Source: Streptomyces sp. SAI-127 (lineage in GTDB: Bacteria; Actinomycetota; Actinomycetes; Streptomycetales; Streptomycetaceae). From it: 64,000 nucleotides of DNA. Position 1 is the stretch's first letter. Every line of letters begins with the position of its first letter. Location: NCBI RefSeq assembly GCF_029894425.1, contig NZ_JARXYJ010000001.1:1426001-1490000 (forward strand), given 5' to 3'. The translations under genes and the position numbers were made by a program. The notes under the pieces were generated by a model. It worked only from the letters and a program-made list of their open reading frames with translations. It searched no databases and had not been told where the DNA came from. Below are positions 25,926 to 34,556 of the stretch, piece after piece.

Positions 25926-27236
25926 ATGTTCATGCTGGCGATGCGGTCGATAGGGCAACGGCCCGGACGGTTCCTCGCGACACTGCTGGCCGCCTTCCTG
26001 GGCGCGGGGATCATCATGACGTTCAACTCGCTGTACGACACGGCGGGCCGGCCGGGCGTGGACCCGGTGAGCTCGGACACGCTGACCATGTCGGCGAGTG
26101 TCGTCGGCGGCTACGGCACCCTCCTGGTGTTCTTCGCCGTGGCCTCGACGCTGACGGTCAACGTCCGCCAGCGCGCGGGTGAGCTGGAGCTGCTGCGCTG
26201 CTCGGGGGCGACTCCGGGGCAGATCAGGCGGATGGTGGTGGGTGAGGCCGTGGCCGTCGCCCTGATCGGTGCGGTGCTGGCGATCGGTCCGGCGATGCTC
26301 GGCGGACAGGCCCTGCTGGAAGCCTTCCAGGACAGCGGGCAGGTCGCCGGCTCGGTCGACCACTCCTTCGGCCCCGTCGCGCTGCTGTCGGGTGTCGACA
26401 TCACGCTCATCGCCGCGGCGGGCGCCGCCTTCCTCGCCGTACGGCGGGCCACGCGCACACGCCCACCGCGCGGCCGGGCGCGGACGTTCCTCGCGTACGC
26501 GGCTCTCGGCACCGGTGCCGTGTCGGTGACCTCCACCTTCGCCTTCTCGGCGACGGACGAGGCGCTCATGGCGACACCGGCGTACGGGGCGATCCTGCTG
26601 TCCGTGGGGTTCGCGCTGCTCGCGCCGCGGCTGCTGAAGGGTGTCCTGGACCGGTTGCCGCTGACCGGTCCGAGCGGCTGGCTGGCCGTGCGGAACCTGC
26701 GCCGGCGGGCGGACCACCTGTCCGGGATCCTGATGTCGCTGATCCTGTTCACGGCGGTGTCCGTCGCCACGCTGTACATGCAGGGTGTGGAGAGCGACGC
26801 CATGAGGGCCTCGGGCGCGGTCCGGACCGTCGACGCGAAGAACCTTCAGACGCTGAACCTCACGGTCGTCGGCATCATCGTGGTGTTCGTCTGCGTGATG
26901 CTGGTCAACTCGCTGTACGCGGCGACGACTTACCGCGGCCGGGAGTTCGGGCAGCAGCGCCTCGCCGGGGCGACCCCGGGGCAGGTGCTGGGCACGGTGG
27001 GCGTGGAAGGTCTGGTCCTCACGGCCGTCGGTCTGTGCTTCGGCACGGTGGCGGCGCTGGCCGGAATCATTCCGTTCACGGTCGTGCGCACCGACTCGGT
27101 ACTGCCCCACCAGGGCCTCGGCATCTGGCTGGCGGTGGCGTCGATCGCGGCGGCCGCGACGATCGGGACAGGCCTGGTCACGGCCCGCAGGGTGCTGCGC
27201 ACTCCGGCGGTGGAGGCGGTGGGCTCGGCAGCGTGA
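25926..27236 (+). CDS. FtsX-like ABC permease
   Basis: A 436-residue membrane protein with about eight hydrophobic segments in two FtsX-like halves. Each half contains the family coupling motif: RQRAGELELLRCSGATPGQIRR in the first (near residue 80) and GREFGQQRLAGATPGQVL in the second. A single large extracytoplasmic region is lacking, so it is the short actinobacterial type. It partners the ATPase encoded 3 bp upstream. The substrate is unknown; no two-component system or precursor peptide is adjacent. Confidence 0.92.
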   Translation: MFMLAMRSIGQRPGRFLATLLAAFLGAGIIMTFNSLYDTAGRPGVDPVSSDTLTMSASVVGGYGTLLVFFAVASTLTVNVRQRAGELELLRCSGATPGQIRRMVVGEAVAVALIGAVLAIGPAMLGGQALLEAFQDSGQVAGSVDHSFGPVALLSGVDITLIAAAGAAFLAVRRATRTRPPRGRARTFLAYAALGTGAVSVTSTFAFSATDEALMATPAYGAILLSVGFALLAPRLLKGVLDRLPLTGPSGWLAVRNLRRRADHLSGILMSLILFTAVSVATLYMQGVESDAMRASGAVRTVDAKNLQTLNLTVVGIIVVFVCVMLVNSLYAATTYRGREFGQQRLAGATPGQVLGTVGVEGLVLTAVGLCFGTVAALAGIIPFTVVRTDSVLPHQGLGIWLAVASIAAAATIGTGLVTARRVLRTPAVEAVGSAA

Positions 27237-27248
27237 GGAGCACCGGTC

Positions 27249-27276
27249 GGGGGGCGTCACTTCGGTGACGCCCCCC
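27249..27276 (+). terminator. Strong intrinsic-type terminator after ABC/FtsX operon
   Basis: A perfect 12-bp stem, GGGGGGCGTCAC paired with GTGACGCCCCCC around a TTCG tetraloop, begins 13 bp after the permease stop. A TTCC rather than a long T-run follows, as is usual in Streptomyces. Confidence 0.85.
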
Positions 27277-27319
27277 TTCCTGCTGCGGCCTCTCGCACCA
27301 CGTGACAGAACGGGTGAAC

Positions 27320-27327
27320 AAGCGCTT
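27320..27327. promoter_or_regulatory. Palindrome upstream of moxR-like gene
   Basis: AAGCGCTT within GAACAAGCGCTTAGAT, 43 bp before the chosen TTG start of the MoxR-like ATPase. It resembles a TetR- or LacI-class operator core. Its presence argues that the coding sequence starts downstream of it. Confidence 0.3.
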
Positions 27328-27370
27328 AGATAGTTGGCGGACATTTGTTCGCGCCGCGCAGGAGGCCCCG

Positions 27371-28231
27371 TTGCTGTTCACATCCGTCGACGACGTCTCC
27401 GCACGCCTCGCCGAGACCGGCTACCTCGCCTCGCCCGCGGTCGCGACCACCGTCTTTCTCGCTGACCGCCTCGGCAAGCCGCTCCTGGTCGAGGGCCCCG
27501 CCGGGGTGGGCAAGACGGAGCTGGCCAAGGCCGTGGCCGAGGTCGCGCGGGCCCGGCTGGTCCGGTTGCAGTGCTACGAGGGTGTGGACGAGTCCCGGGC
27601 GTTGTACGAGTGGAACCACGCCAAGCAGCTCCTGCGGATCAGCGCGGGGCGCGACGAGACGTGGGACGAGGCGCGCACGGACATCTTCAGCGAGGAGTTC
27701 CTGCTCTCCCGGCCCCTGCTCACGGCGATCCGCGGCGACGAGCCCAAGGTGCTGCTGATCGACGAGACCGACAAGGCGGACGTCGAGGTCGAGGGCCTGC
27801 TGCTCGAGGTGCTCAGCGACTTCCAGGTCACGGTCCCCGAGCTGGGCACGATCACCGCGTCCCGCCGTCCCTTCGTCGTCCTCACCTCCAACGCCAGCCG
27901 CGAACTGTCGGAGGCCCTGCGCCGCCGCTGCCTGTTCCTGCACATCGGGTTCCCCGAGGAGGAGCTGGAGCGGCGGATCGTACGGCTGCGGGTGCCGGGC
28001 CTGGACGAGGCGCTGGCGAAGTCCGTGGTCCGGGTCGTGGGGGCGCTCAGGGCCATGGACCTGCGCAAGGTGCCCTCGGTCGCGGAGACCATCGACTGGG
28101 CGCGGACGCTGCTCGCGCTCGGCGCGGACCATCTCGACGAGACGGTCGTACGGGACAGTCTGGGTGTGCTGCTCAAGCACCAGGACGACATCCTCAAGGC
28201 GGGGGCCAAGCTCGACCTGGACGCGGTGTGA
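27371..28231 (+). CDS. MoxR-like AAA+ ATPase
   Basis: A 286-residue AAA+ chaperone-like ATPase. Walker A GPAGVGKTE is near residue 44, Walker B VLLIDETDK near 133, sensor 1 is FVVLTSNASRELSEALRRRC with the Arg finger, and a C-terminal lid follows. MoxR proteins work with VWA partners to insert cofactors or mature metal enzymes. The TTG at 27371 is preferred because AGGAGG sits 5 bases upstream (27360-27365); the GTG frame from 27302 would run across a palindrome and has a non-conserved lead. The stop overlaps the GTG of the VWA gene. No CO dehydrogenase or other cofactor enzyme is adjacent, so the client is unknown. Confidence 0.88.
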   Translation: MLFTSVDDVSARLAETGYLASPAVATTVFLADRLGKPLLVEGPAGVGKTELAKAVAEVARARLVRLQCYEGVDESRALYEWNHAKQLLRISAGRDETWDEARTDIFSEEFLLSRPLLTAIRGDEPKVLLIDETDKADVEVEGLLLEVLSDFQVTVPELGTITASRRPFVVLTSNASRELSEALRRRCLFLHIGFPEEELERRIVRLRVPGLDEALAKSVVRVVGALRAMDLRKVPSVAETIDWARTLLALGADHLDETVVRDSLGVLLKHQDDILKAGAKLDLDAV

Positions 28232-29574
28232 GCACCGCCGAGCGGCTCACCTCCCTGGTCGGCGCTCTGCGCGCGCACGGTGTCCGGATCGGGACCGGTG
28301 AGACCGTGGACGCGGCCCAGGCGGTCGAGGCGCTGGGCCTCGCGGACCGGGAGCGGCTGCGGGAGGGCCTGGCGGCGACGCTGCTGCACGGCACGGCCCA
28401 ACGGCAGGTGTTCGACCCGGTCTTCGACCTGTACTTCCCGCGGGGCGTCGGCGCCCCCGAAGAGACCTCCGGGGACCCGGACGACCTGCGCGAGCGCCTC
28501 GCCAAGGCCCTCGCCGCGAACGACGAGACCCTGATGGCCCGGCTGGCGGTGGAGGCCGTGGACGGGTTCGGCGGATACGGCAACTCGCCCGCGTCGGACG
28601 GCTGGTCGTCGTACCAGACCCTCGACCGGCTGCGCCCGCAGACGCTGCTCGCGCGCGTCCGCGACGACGTCCGGGGGCAACAGGGCATGTCCGGGTTCAC
28701 GGACCGGCTCCTTGAGGACGAGCTCCGGCGGCGCATCGAGGCGTTCCGCGCGCTGGTGGCGGCGGAGGCCCGGCGGCGGGTCGCCGAACGGCGGGGCAGG
28801 GACGAGATCGCGCGGCGGGCGGTGGCCCCGACGACGGACCGGGTCGACTTCCTGTTCGCCGGGAAGGACCGGCTGGCCGAACTGCGGCGCACGGTGCAGC
28901 CGTTGGCCCGCAAGCTCGCCACCCGGCTCGCGGCCCGTCGCCGCCGTGCCGCGCGGGGCAGTATCGATCTACGGCGGACTCTGCGCGGTTCGTTGTCCAC
29001 GGGCGGGGTGCCGATGAAACCGGTACTGCGGCGACGCAGGCCGGCCCGGCCCGAACTGGTGCTGCTGTGCGATGTGTCGGGCTCGGTGTCGGGGTTCTCG
29101 GACTTCACGATGCTGCTGGTGCAGGCGCTGCACGACCAGTTCAGCAAGGTGCGGGTGTTCGCCTTCGTCAACCGGCTCGACGAGATCACCCGGCTCCTCG
29201 AACACGGCGCGGCCGACCCGGAGGGGCTCGGCGCCCGCATCCGGGCCGAGGCCACGCTGACGGGGTGGCACGGCAGCAGCGACTACGGCGTGGCGCTCGG
29301 CGAGTTCGCGTCGCTGTACCGGGATGCGCTGAGCCCGCGCACGACGGTGTTCGTGCTCGGTGACGCCCGCACCAACATGAGCGACCCGAACCTGCCCGCC
29401 GTACGGGAGATCACCGAACGGGCACGCCGTGTCTACTGGTTGAACCCGGAGGCGCGTGCGCAGTGGGGCACGGGCGACTCGGCCGCGTACGAGTACGCCG
29501 AGTCGGTGGAGATGCACGAGTGCCGCAATGCCCGCCAGCTCAGCGCGCTGGTGGGACGACTGCTGCCGATCTGA
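28228..29574 (+). CDS. VWA domain protein, CoxE type (MoxR partner)
   Basis: A 448-residue protein with an N-terminal helical region (about 1-220, ending in a basic, Arg-rich patch) and a C-terminal von Willebrand factor A domain. The metal-adhesion (MIDAS) motif DVSGSVSG occurs near residue 284, followed by WHGSSDYGVALGEF carrying the second site and VFVLGDARTN the third. CoxE/VWA proteins of this type pair with MoxR ATPases, and this GTG start overlaps the moxR stop by 4 bp. Cytoplasmic. The gene is followed by an unusual tandem-repeat region rather than another gene of the pathway. Confidence 0.88.
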   Translation: MSTAERLTSLVGALRAHGVRIGTGETVDAAQAVEALGLADRERLREGLAATLLHGTAQRQVFDPVFDLYFPRGVGAPEETSGDPDDLRERLAKALAANDETLMARLAVEAVDGFGGYGNSPASDGWSSYQTLDRLRPQTLLARVRDDVRGQQGMSGFTDRLLEDELRRRIEAFRALVAAEARRRVAERRGRDEIARRAVAPTTDRVDFLFAGKDRLAELRRTVQPLARKLATRLAARRRRAARGSIDLRRTLRGSLSTGGVPMKPVLRRRRPARPELVLLCDVSGSVSGFSDFTMLLVQALHDQFSKVRVFAFVNRLDEITRLLEHGAADPEGLGARIRAEATLTGWHGSSDYGVALGEFASLYRDALSPRTTVFVLGDARTNMSDPNLPAVREITERARRVYWLNPEARAQWGTGDSAAYEYAESVEMHECRNARQLSALVGRLLPI

Positions 29575-29599
29575 CCCGGGGCCGGCGCCGGGAAGCTCA

Positions 29600-29812
29600 C
29601 GGCCATGGCCGCCACCCGCGAGGCCCGGCTCACGATCGCCGGGTACCACGCACCGGGCGCGGAGTAGGTCCCGACGCCACCGACCGGCAACCCTCACCGG
29701 AGGTCCCGATGACCGCCACCGGACTCCGCGCAGGTCGCCCACACCGACGCCCGTACGATCGCCGCCCTGACCACTCGCGCCGGGGACGCGACCGCGGGCA
29801 CGGCTCCCAGGT
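29600..29812. repeat. Diverged fragment of the 175-bp tandem repeat
   Basis: The stretch ending in the ACACCGAC copy at about 29748 aligns by eye with the later 175-bp units (GGCGCGGA, TCCCGA, CCACCGACC, CCCGATGACC and the CGCAGG motif in the same order) at roughly 80 percent over its better part, then 77 bp of unrelated spacer lead into the first good unit. It looks like an older, decayed copy. Confidence 0.5.
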
Positions 29813-30385
29813 CACCCACACCGACACCCATGCCATCACCACCCAGGGCCGGCCGAGCCAGGGACCCGAACCCGAACGCGGGCGCGCGGGCGACACCTGT
29901 GCGCCAGGCGCGGAACAAGTCCCGGACCCACCGACCCGCGACCCTCACCCGCGGCCCCGATGACCACCGCCGAACTCCACGCAGGCTCACCCACACCGAC
30001 ACCCATGCCATCACCGCCCAGGGCCGGCCGAGCCAGGGACCCGAACCCGAACGCGGGCGCGCGGGCGACACCTGTGCGCCAGGCGCGGAACAAGTCCCGG
30101 ACCCACCGACCCGCGACCCTCACCCGCGGCCCCGATGACCACCGCCGAACTCCACGCAGGCTCACCCACACCGACACCCATGCCATCACCGCCCAGGGCC
30201 GGCCGAGCCAGGGACCCGAACCCGAACGCGGGCGCGCGGGCGACACCTGTGCGCCAGGCGCGGAACAAGTCCCGGACCCACCGACCCGCGACCCTCACCC
30301 GCGGCCCCGATGACCACCGCCGAACTCCACGCAGGCTCACCCACACCGACACCCATGCCATCACCGCCCAGGGCCGGCCGAGCCG
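29813..30385. repeat. Tandem array of 175-bp units (three full, one partial)
   Basis: The landmark CACCCACACCGACACCC recurs with its CCGAC ending at 29825, 30000, 30175 and 30350, a constant 175-bp period. The three full units are nearly identical; unit 1 differs at its start (ACCACCCAG where units 2-3 have ACCGCCCAG). The fourth stops about 35 bp in. Because 175 is not a multiple of three, each unit shifts frame, so the overlapping open frames through it (starting at the repeated CGATGACC) are unlikely to be selected proteins. It fills most of the otherwise gene-free 29575-30435 gap. The role is unknown. Confidence 0.9.
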
Positions 30386-30435
30386 GGGGCCCGAGCCAGG
30401 ACGTCCGGAAGACGGCGGGCCGATACGCGGTCGGT

Positions 30436-31137
30436 TCAGGCCGCCAACTGCGGGTACAGCGTGGCGAGGTCGGCGGCTAGTCCTGCCTTCACCTGTCGGG
30501 ACAGGTCGTCGGCGAGCACCTCGTGGGCGCCGGACTCGATGCCGTCGAGGGCCTGTGCGGCCACGCTCTCGGGGGTGACCTTCGGGGCGTCGATCTTCGC
30601 GGTCATGTCGGTGTCGACGTACCCGACGTGCAGGCCGGTGACCCCGATGCCGCGCGGCCTCAGGTCCAGGCGCAGGGAGTTGGTCTGCGACCACAGGGCG
30701 GCCTTGGACGCGCTGTAGGAGCCGGCGATGCCGAGCCACGACAGCACCGAGTGGACGTTCAGGATGTGGCCGCCGCCGTTGCGCTCGATGACCGGGACGA
30801 AGGCCCGGGTGACGAGGAGCGGGCCGTAGAAGTTGGTCTCGAACTCGCGGCGGACGTCCTCGACGGGGGAGTCCAGGAAGCCGGCCTTCACGGACGCGCC
30901 CGCGTTGTTGATCAGCAGGGTGACGTCCTGGGCCTGTGCGGCGGCGGCCGCGACGGAGGCCGCGTCGCTCACCTCGAGCGCCAGCGGGACGGCGTCGGGG
31001 TGCGTGACGGTCCGCGGGTCGCGGGCGGTGGCGTACACCTTCTTCGCGCCGCGCTCGTACAGGGTCGTCACCAGGGCCCGGCCGATGCCGCGGCTGCCGC
31101 CGGTGACCAGGGCGACGGAACCTTCGATGGTGGTCAT
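30436..31137 (-). CDS. Short-chain dehydrogenase/reductase
   Basis: A 233-residue classical SDR with NAD(P)-binding VTGGSRGIGRAL, NNAGASV, the catalytic Ser region VHSVLSWLG and the YSASKAAL Tyr/Lys pair. ATARDPR after beta-2 suggests NADP preference. The ATG at 31137 (MTTIEGSVALVTGG) is used; the frame extends to 31299 but that would cover the operators in the divergent gap. It diverges from the quinone-oxidoreductase-like gene, and two TetR-type palindromes lie between them, so both are probably regulated together, for instance by a reactive small-molecule sensor encoded elsewhere. Confidence 0.88.
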   Translation of the reverse strand: MTTIEGSVALVTGGSRGIGRALVTTLYERGAKKVYATARDPRTVTHPDAVPLALEVSDAASVAAAAAQAQDVTLLINNAGASVKAGFLDSPVEDVRREFETNFYGPLLVTRAFVPVIERNGGGHILNVHSVLSWLGIAGSYSASKAALWSQTNSLRLDLRPRGIGVTGLHVGYVDTDMTAKIDAPKVTPESVAAQALDGIESGAHEVLADDLSRQVKAGLAADLATLYPQLAA

Positions 31138-31159
31138 GCGAGTCTCCAGGAGCATCGGG

Positions 31160-31204
31160 AAACTGATCGGTTTACCTACGTCAGCAGAGTAGACCGATCG
31201 GTTT
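31160..31204. promoter_or_regulatory. Paired TetR-type operators between SDR and quinone-oxidoreductase genes
   Basis: AAACTGATCGGTTT at 31160-31173 and AGACCGATCGGTTT at 31191-31204 are two versions of the palindrome AAACCGATCGGTTT with centres 31 bp apart, about three helical turns. Such palindromes are bound by TetR-family repressors of SDR genes. No tetR gene is adjacent. Confidence 0.6.
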
Positions 31205-31258
31205 CCGATGGCAAGGCGAGGCCTCTTCCCTACGCTCCGAAACGACGGAGGGGGTCCC

Positions 31259-32233
31259 ATGAAGGCAGTCGTCCAGGACCGGTACGGCTCGGCGGACACA
31301 CTGGAGCTGAGGGAGGTCGAGCAGCCGGTGCCGGCCGCCGACGAGGTGCTCGTCCGGGTGCACGCGGCCTCGGTGAACGCCTACGACTGGCACTACCTGC
31401 GCGGCGACCCGAAGATCGCCCGGCTGGCGTTCGGACCGCGCGCGCCGAAGGTGCGGATCAGGGGCCGGGACTTCGCCGGCCGCGTCGAGGCGGTCGGTGA
31501 CCGGGTCAAGGGGCTGCATCCGGGCGACGAGGTGTACGGCGAGGCGGACGGGACGTTCGCCGAGTTCGTGTGTGCCAAGGACAGCGAGACGGACCTCAAG
31601 CCCGCCGGCCTCTCCTTCGAGCAGGCGGCCGCGATGCCGCTGGCCGCCAACACCGCGCTCATCGGGCTGCGGGACGTGGCCGGGCTCCGGGCCGGGCAGT
31701 CCGTCCTGGTGAACGGCGCGTCGGGCGGCGTGGGCACCTTCGCCATACAGATCGCGAAGGCGTACGGCGCCGAGGTGACCGCTGTGTGCAGCGCGCGCAA
31801 TGTCGAACTCGTCGGGTCGCTCGGGGCGGACCAGGTCGTCGACTACACCAGGGAGGACTTCGCCCGCGCCGGACGCCGCTACGACGTCGTACTGGACCTG
31901 GTGGGCAATCGTTCACTGGGCGATCTGCGGCGCGCGACGACTCCCGCCGGAACGGTCGTCCTGTCCGGCGGGGGCGTGTACGAGGGCGGCAGCCTCCTCG
32001 GCCCCGTGCGGCTCACGCTGCGGGGACTGCTCCTCTCCCCCTTCGTCCGGCAACGGGTGCTCCAACTCCCGGCGAAGGCACGCAAGGAGAACCTCGCGGC
32101 CCTGCGGGAACTCGCCGAGGCAGGGAAGATCGCCCCGGCCGTCGAGCGGACGTATCCGCTCGGCGAGGCGGCCGAGGCCATCCGGCATCTGGAGGTGGAG
32201 CACGCACGCGCGAAGATCGTCGTCACCGTGTGA
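31259..32233 (+). CDS. Zinc-type alcohol dehydrogenase-like / quinone oxidoreductase
   Basis: A 324-residue MDR-superfamily NADPH oxidoreductase of the QOR/YhdH type without catalytic zinc. The N-terminal catalytic domain has GRDFAGRVEAVGDRV, and the Rossmann domain the nucleotide motif VNGASGGVGTFAIQIAK with SLGADQVVDYTREDF. The ATG at 31259 (MKAVVQDRYGS) follows GGAGGGGG and gives the standard family start; the frame open from 31208 is rejected. It could detoxify enones or quinones. Shared operators with the divergent SDR gene suggest that both respond to the same signal. Confidence 0.9.
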   Translation: MKAVVQDRYGSADTLELREVEQPVPAADEVLVRVHAASVNAYDWHYLRGDPKIARLAFGPRAPKVRIRGRDFAGRVEAVGDRVKGLHPGDEVYGEADGTFAEFVCAKDSETDLKPAGLSFEQAAAMPLAANTALIGLRDVAGLRAGQSVLVNGASGGVGTFAIQIAKAYGAEVTAVCSARNVELVGSLGADQVVDYTREDFARAGRRYDVVLDLVGNRSLGDLRRATTPAGTVVLSGGGVYEGGSLLGPVRLTLRGLLLSPFVRQRVLQLPAKARKENLAALRELAEAGKIAPAVERTYPLGEAAEAIRHLEVEHARAKIVVTV

Positions 32234-32258
32234 GGTGACGGTACGGAGCGGGTGTGGC

Positions 32259-32618
32259 TCACTTGCCCTTGGCGTAGTCCTTCGCCATGCCGCCCGCGAA
32301 GTCGTAGACCACGCACTGCTCGTCGCCGACGACCCAGGCGTCGTGTCCGGGTGCCACCACGAAGATGTCGCCGGGGCCCAGTTCGCCCTCGCCACCGTCG
32401 TCCATGGCTATGCGCATGCGGCCCTGGACCACATAGCCGTTGTGGTGGACCTCGCAGCTCTTGGTGCCCGCGATGGGTGCCACGGACTCGGACCAGCGCC
32501 AGCCCGGTTCGAAGGTGCCCACGGCGAAGTCCAGTCCGCTCATGTGGACCGCTTCGAGGTGGCCCCGCGGGAAATCGCGGCGCTCGTCCGGCTTGTCGAG
32601 CGTCTTCACCTCAAACAT
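32259..32618 (-). CDS. Small cupin-domain protein
   Basis: A 119-residue single-domain cupin. The conserved elements are EVHHNGYVVQGRMRI (first cupin motif, metal-binding histidines) and GPGDIFVVAPGHDAWVVGDE (second motif), with a C-terminal YDFAGGMAKDYAK helix. The ATG at 32618 (MFEVKTLDKPDERRDF) has GGGAG upstream. Such proteins often act as small metalloenzymes or regulators of detoxification; the substrate is unknown. It converges on the oxidoreductase gene and is followed on its own strand by nothing related. Confidence 0.85.
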   Translation of the reverse strand: MFEVKTLDKPDERRDFPRGHLEAVHMSGLDFAVGTFEPGWRWSESVAPIAGTKSCEVHHNGYVVQGRMRIAMDDGGEGELGPGDIFVVAPGHDAWVVGDEQCVVYDFAGGMAKDYAKGK

Positions 32619-32795
32619 GACGGCTCTCCCTTCCGGCCGTGTTTCGGTACGGCCGGGGCCGGTCTCCGTCTCCCGCCCTGCCTGGACGGCACCGGCGGTG
32701 GCCTGGCCCCACCACTCCATCGTCCGCCTGTCCGGTCCGGCCTGCCATTCGAGTGAGGACGCCCGCCCAGACCTGCCCGCCCAGACCCCGCCCCC

Positions 32796-33773
32796 TCAGC
32801 CCCCGCCCGCACAGAGCCGCGCGAAGCGCTCCGCGTCGACATTGCCGCCGGAGACGATCACACCGACCCGGTCCGGCAGGCCGCCCACCCGGCCGCCGAG
32901 CAGGGCGGCCAGCGGGGTCGCGCCGCTCGGCTCGACGACGATCTTCAGCCGCTCGAAGGCGAACCGCATGGCGTCGCGGATCTCGTCGTCGGAGACCAGC
33001 ACGATCTCGTCGACCAGCCGCCGGTTCACCGAGAAGGTCAGCTCGCCCGGTGTGTGCAGGGCCTGCCCGTCGGCGATGGTCTTCGGTACCGGGATGCTGA
33101 CGCGCCGCCCCGCCTCCAGGGACCGCTTGGTGTCGTCGCCGGCCTCCGGCTCCACGCCGACCATGCGGATACCCGGGTGCAGGCCCTTGGCGGCGGTCGC
33201 GCTGCCCGCCATCAGTCCGCCGCCTCCGACCGGCGTGACCAGCGCTCCCAACTCGCCCGTCTCCTCCAGGAGTTCGAGAGCGGCTGTGCCCTGTCCCGCC
33301 ATCACGTGCGGGTGTTCGTACGGAGGGATGAGTGCCAGGCCCCGCTCGGCGGCCAGGGCCTCGGCAATGGCCTCGCGGTCGCCGGTGTAGCGGTCGTACG
33401 TGACGATCTCGGCGCCGTAGCCCTCGGTGGCCGCCCGCTTGGAGCGTGGGGCGTCCTCGGGCATGACGATCACCGCGGTGGTGCCGAGCTCACGGGCGGC
33501 CAGGGCGACGGCCTGGGCGTGGTTACCGGAGGAGAAGGCGGCGATGCCCCGGGCGAGCTGGTCCGAGGTCAGCCGGGAGGCCGCGTTGTAGGCGCCGCGG
33601 AACTTGAAGGCTCCGACCCGCTGGAAGTTCTCGCACTTGAGGAAGACCTCGGCGCCGACCAGCGCGTCGAGGGTCCGTGAGCGCAGCACCGGTGTGCGGT
33701 GTGCGACGCCTTTGAGCCGGGTGGCCGCGTCCTGGACGTCGTCCAGGGTGACCGGCGGGGTGGTGGTCGTCAC
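32796..33773 (-). CDS. Threonine/serine dehydratase (PLP fold II)
   Basis: A 325-residue pyridoxal-phosphate enzyme of the catabolic threonine/serine ammonia-lyase (or serine racemase) type, without the C-terminal ACT domain of biosynthetic IlvA. FKCENFQ-like FLKCENFQRVGAFKFRGA carries the PLP lysine, SSGNHAQAVALAA the phosphate-proximal loop, and VGGGGLMAG the tetraglycine loop. The GTG at 33773 overlaps the stop of the upstream regulator and has GGAGGG before it. Coupling to a YheO/DauR-type regulator suggests control by an amino acid, possibly a D-amino acid or hydroxy amino acid. Confidence 0.9.
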   Translation of the reverse strand: MTTTTPPVTLDDVQDAATRLKGVAHRTPVLRSRTLDALVGAEVFLKCENFQRVGAFKFRGAYNAASRLTSDQLARGIAAFSSGNHAQAVALAARELGTTAVIVMPEDAPRSKRAATEGYGAEIVTYDRYTGDREAIAEALAAERGLALIPPYEHPHVMAGQGTAALELLEETGELGALVTPVGGGGLMAGSATAAKGLHPGIRMVGVEPEAGDDTKRSLEAGRRVSIPVPKTIADGQALHTPGELTFSVNRRLVDEIVLVSDDEIRDAMRFAFERLKIVVEPSGATPLAALLGGRVGGLPDRVGVIVSGGNVDAERFARLCAGGG

Positions 33774-34423
33774 GAGTGCCCTCCAGTGTTCGCCTGTTTC
33801 CGGGACTGGGAGAGGTAGCTGTAGGCGGAGGCGCGCGAGATCCCGAGCCGTCCTGCCACCTGCTCGATCGCCCGCCGGACCGCGAACACGCCCCGGTCGT
33901 CCAGGCTGCGGAACAGGTCCAGGCGCCCGGCACGGTCGAGCAGCGCCCACGACTGATGCCGGTGCGCGTCGAGCATGACGTCGACGACGGAGTCGATGTC
34001 GTCACCGAAGGTGGTGACGGGCGGCTCCTCGGGGGCCGTGCCGCTCCCGGCCAGGGCTCCCAGCAGGGCGTGGACCTCGCTCGCCGCGGTGACGTCGACA
34101 TTGACGCACAGCGCGCCGAAGACCGCGCCCGATGAGTCCCGCAGCAGCATCGTCGACGACTTGACCAGCTTGCCGGCGTCGGTCCGGGTGACGTAGTTCA
34201 GCTCGTCGGCCGCCTCGTCGCCACGGGCGACCATCCGCATGCCGATCTCGCTCATCGCCCCGCCGACCCTGCGCCCGGTCACCGAGCCGGCGATGGCCAC
34301 GACCGAGGTCTCCGGCCTGCGGTAGTCGTGCAGCACGACCTCGCACACCGGCCCGAAGGTCGCCGCGATCCCGTCGACGACCGATGTGAGTGCGGTGATG
34401 ATCGCGTCCCGCTCGGCCTCCAT
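33770..34423 (-). CDS. YheO/DauR-type PAS and helix-turn-helix regulator
   Basis: A 217-residue regulator. The N-terminal half is a YheO-type PAS-like sensor (VCEVVLHDYRRPETSVVAIAGSVTGR, LNYVTRTDAGKLVKSSTMLLRD, GALCVNVDVT), and the C-terminus is a DauR-like helix-turn-helix (AVEQVAGRLGISRASAYSYLSQ-type region). In known members the helix-turn-helix regulator controls D-amino-acid catabolism. It is coupled by a GTGA overlap to the dehydratase, whose substrate it may sense (inference). GGAGG precedes the ATG at 34423; a start at 34450 is possible. Confidence 0.88.
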   Translation of the reverse strand: MEAERDAIITALTSVVDGIAATFGPVCEVVLHDYRRPETSVVAIAGSVTGRRVGGAMSEIGMRMVARGDEAADELNYVTRTDAGKLVKSSTMLLRDSSGAVFGALCVNVDVTAASEVHALLGALAGSGTAPEEPPVTTFGDDIDSVVDVMLDAHRHQSWALLDRAGRLDLFRSLDDRGVFAVRRAIEQVAGRLGISRASAYSYLSQSRKQANTGGHS

Positions 34424-34520
34424 CGCGTCCTCCCACCTCCGACAGTCCACCTAGACTAGCAGTCCAATCGCTGGACCGCCAGTCCAGCATCACCCCTCCT
34501 TCTCCATTTGTCCGTGGATC

Positions 34521-34548
34521 TTGACCGTCGGGATGTTACCGGTAACAT
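34521..34548 (+). promoter_or_regulatory. MFS/galactosidase operon promoter with perfect LacI-type operator
   Basis: TTGACC at 34521-34526 and TAACAT at 34543-34548 are 16 bp apart. ATGTTACCGGTAACAT (34533-34548) is a perfect 16-bp palindrome that covers the spacer and the -10, placing a repressor on the promoter. The start would be near 34555, only 2 bases before the ATG at 34557, so the transcript may be leaderless. The LacI regulator encoded at 40017 is the likely binder. Confidence 0.65.
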
Positions 34549-34556
34549 CAACGTCC

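Noticed and set aside
27371..29574. MoxR-VWA pair considered as a ternary (VMAP-type) conflict system
   Set aside because: No third associated gene, no effector domain and no EACC1-like protein lies beside it; the pair fits the ordinary CoxE/MoxR maturation type.
29813..30385. Tandem repeats considered as a CRISPR array
   Set aside because: The unit is 175 bp, without alternating short repeats and unique spacers, and no cas gene is near.
29830..30578. Overlapping open frames across the 175-bp repeats
   Set aside because: All start at the repeated CGATGACC and change frame each unit; composition is Pro/Arg-rich with no domain and no ribosome-binding site.
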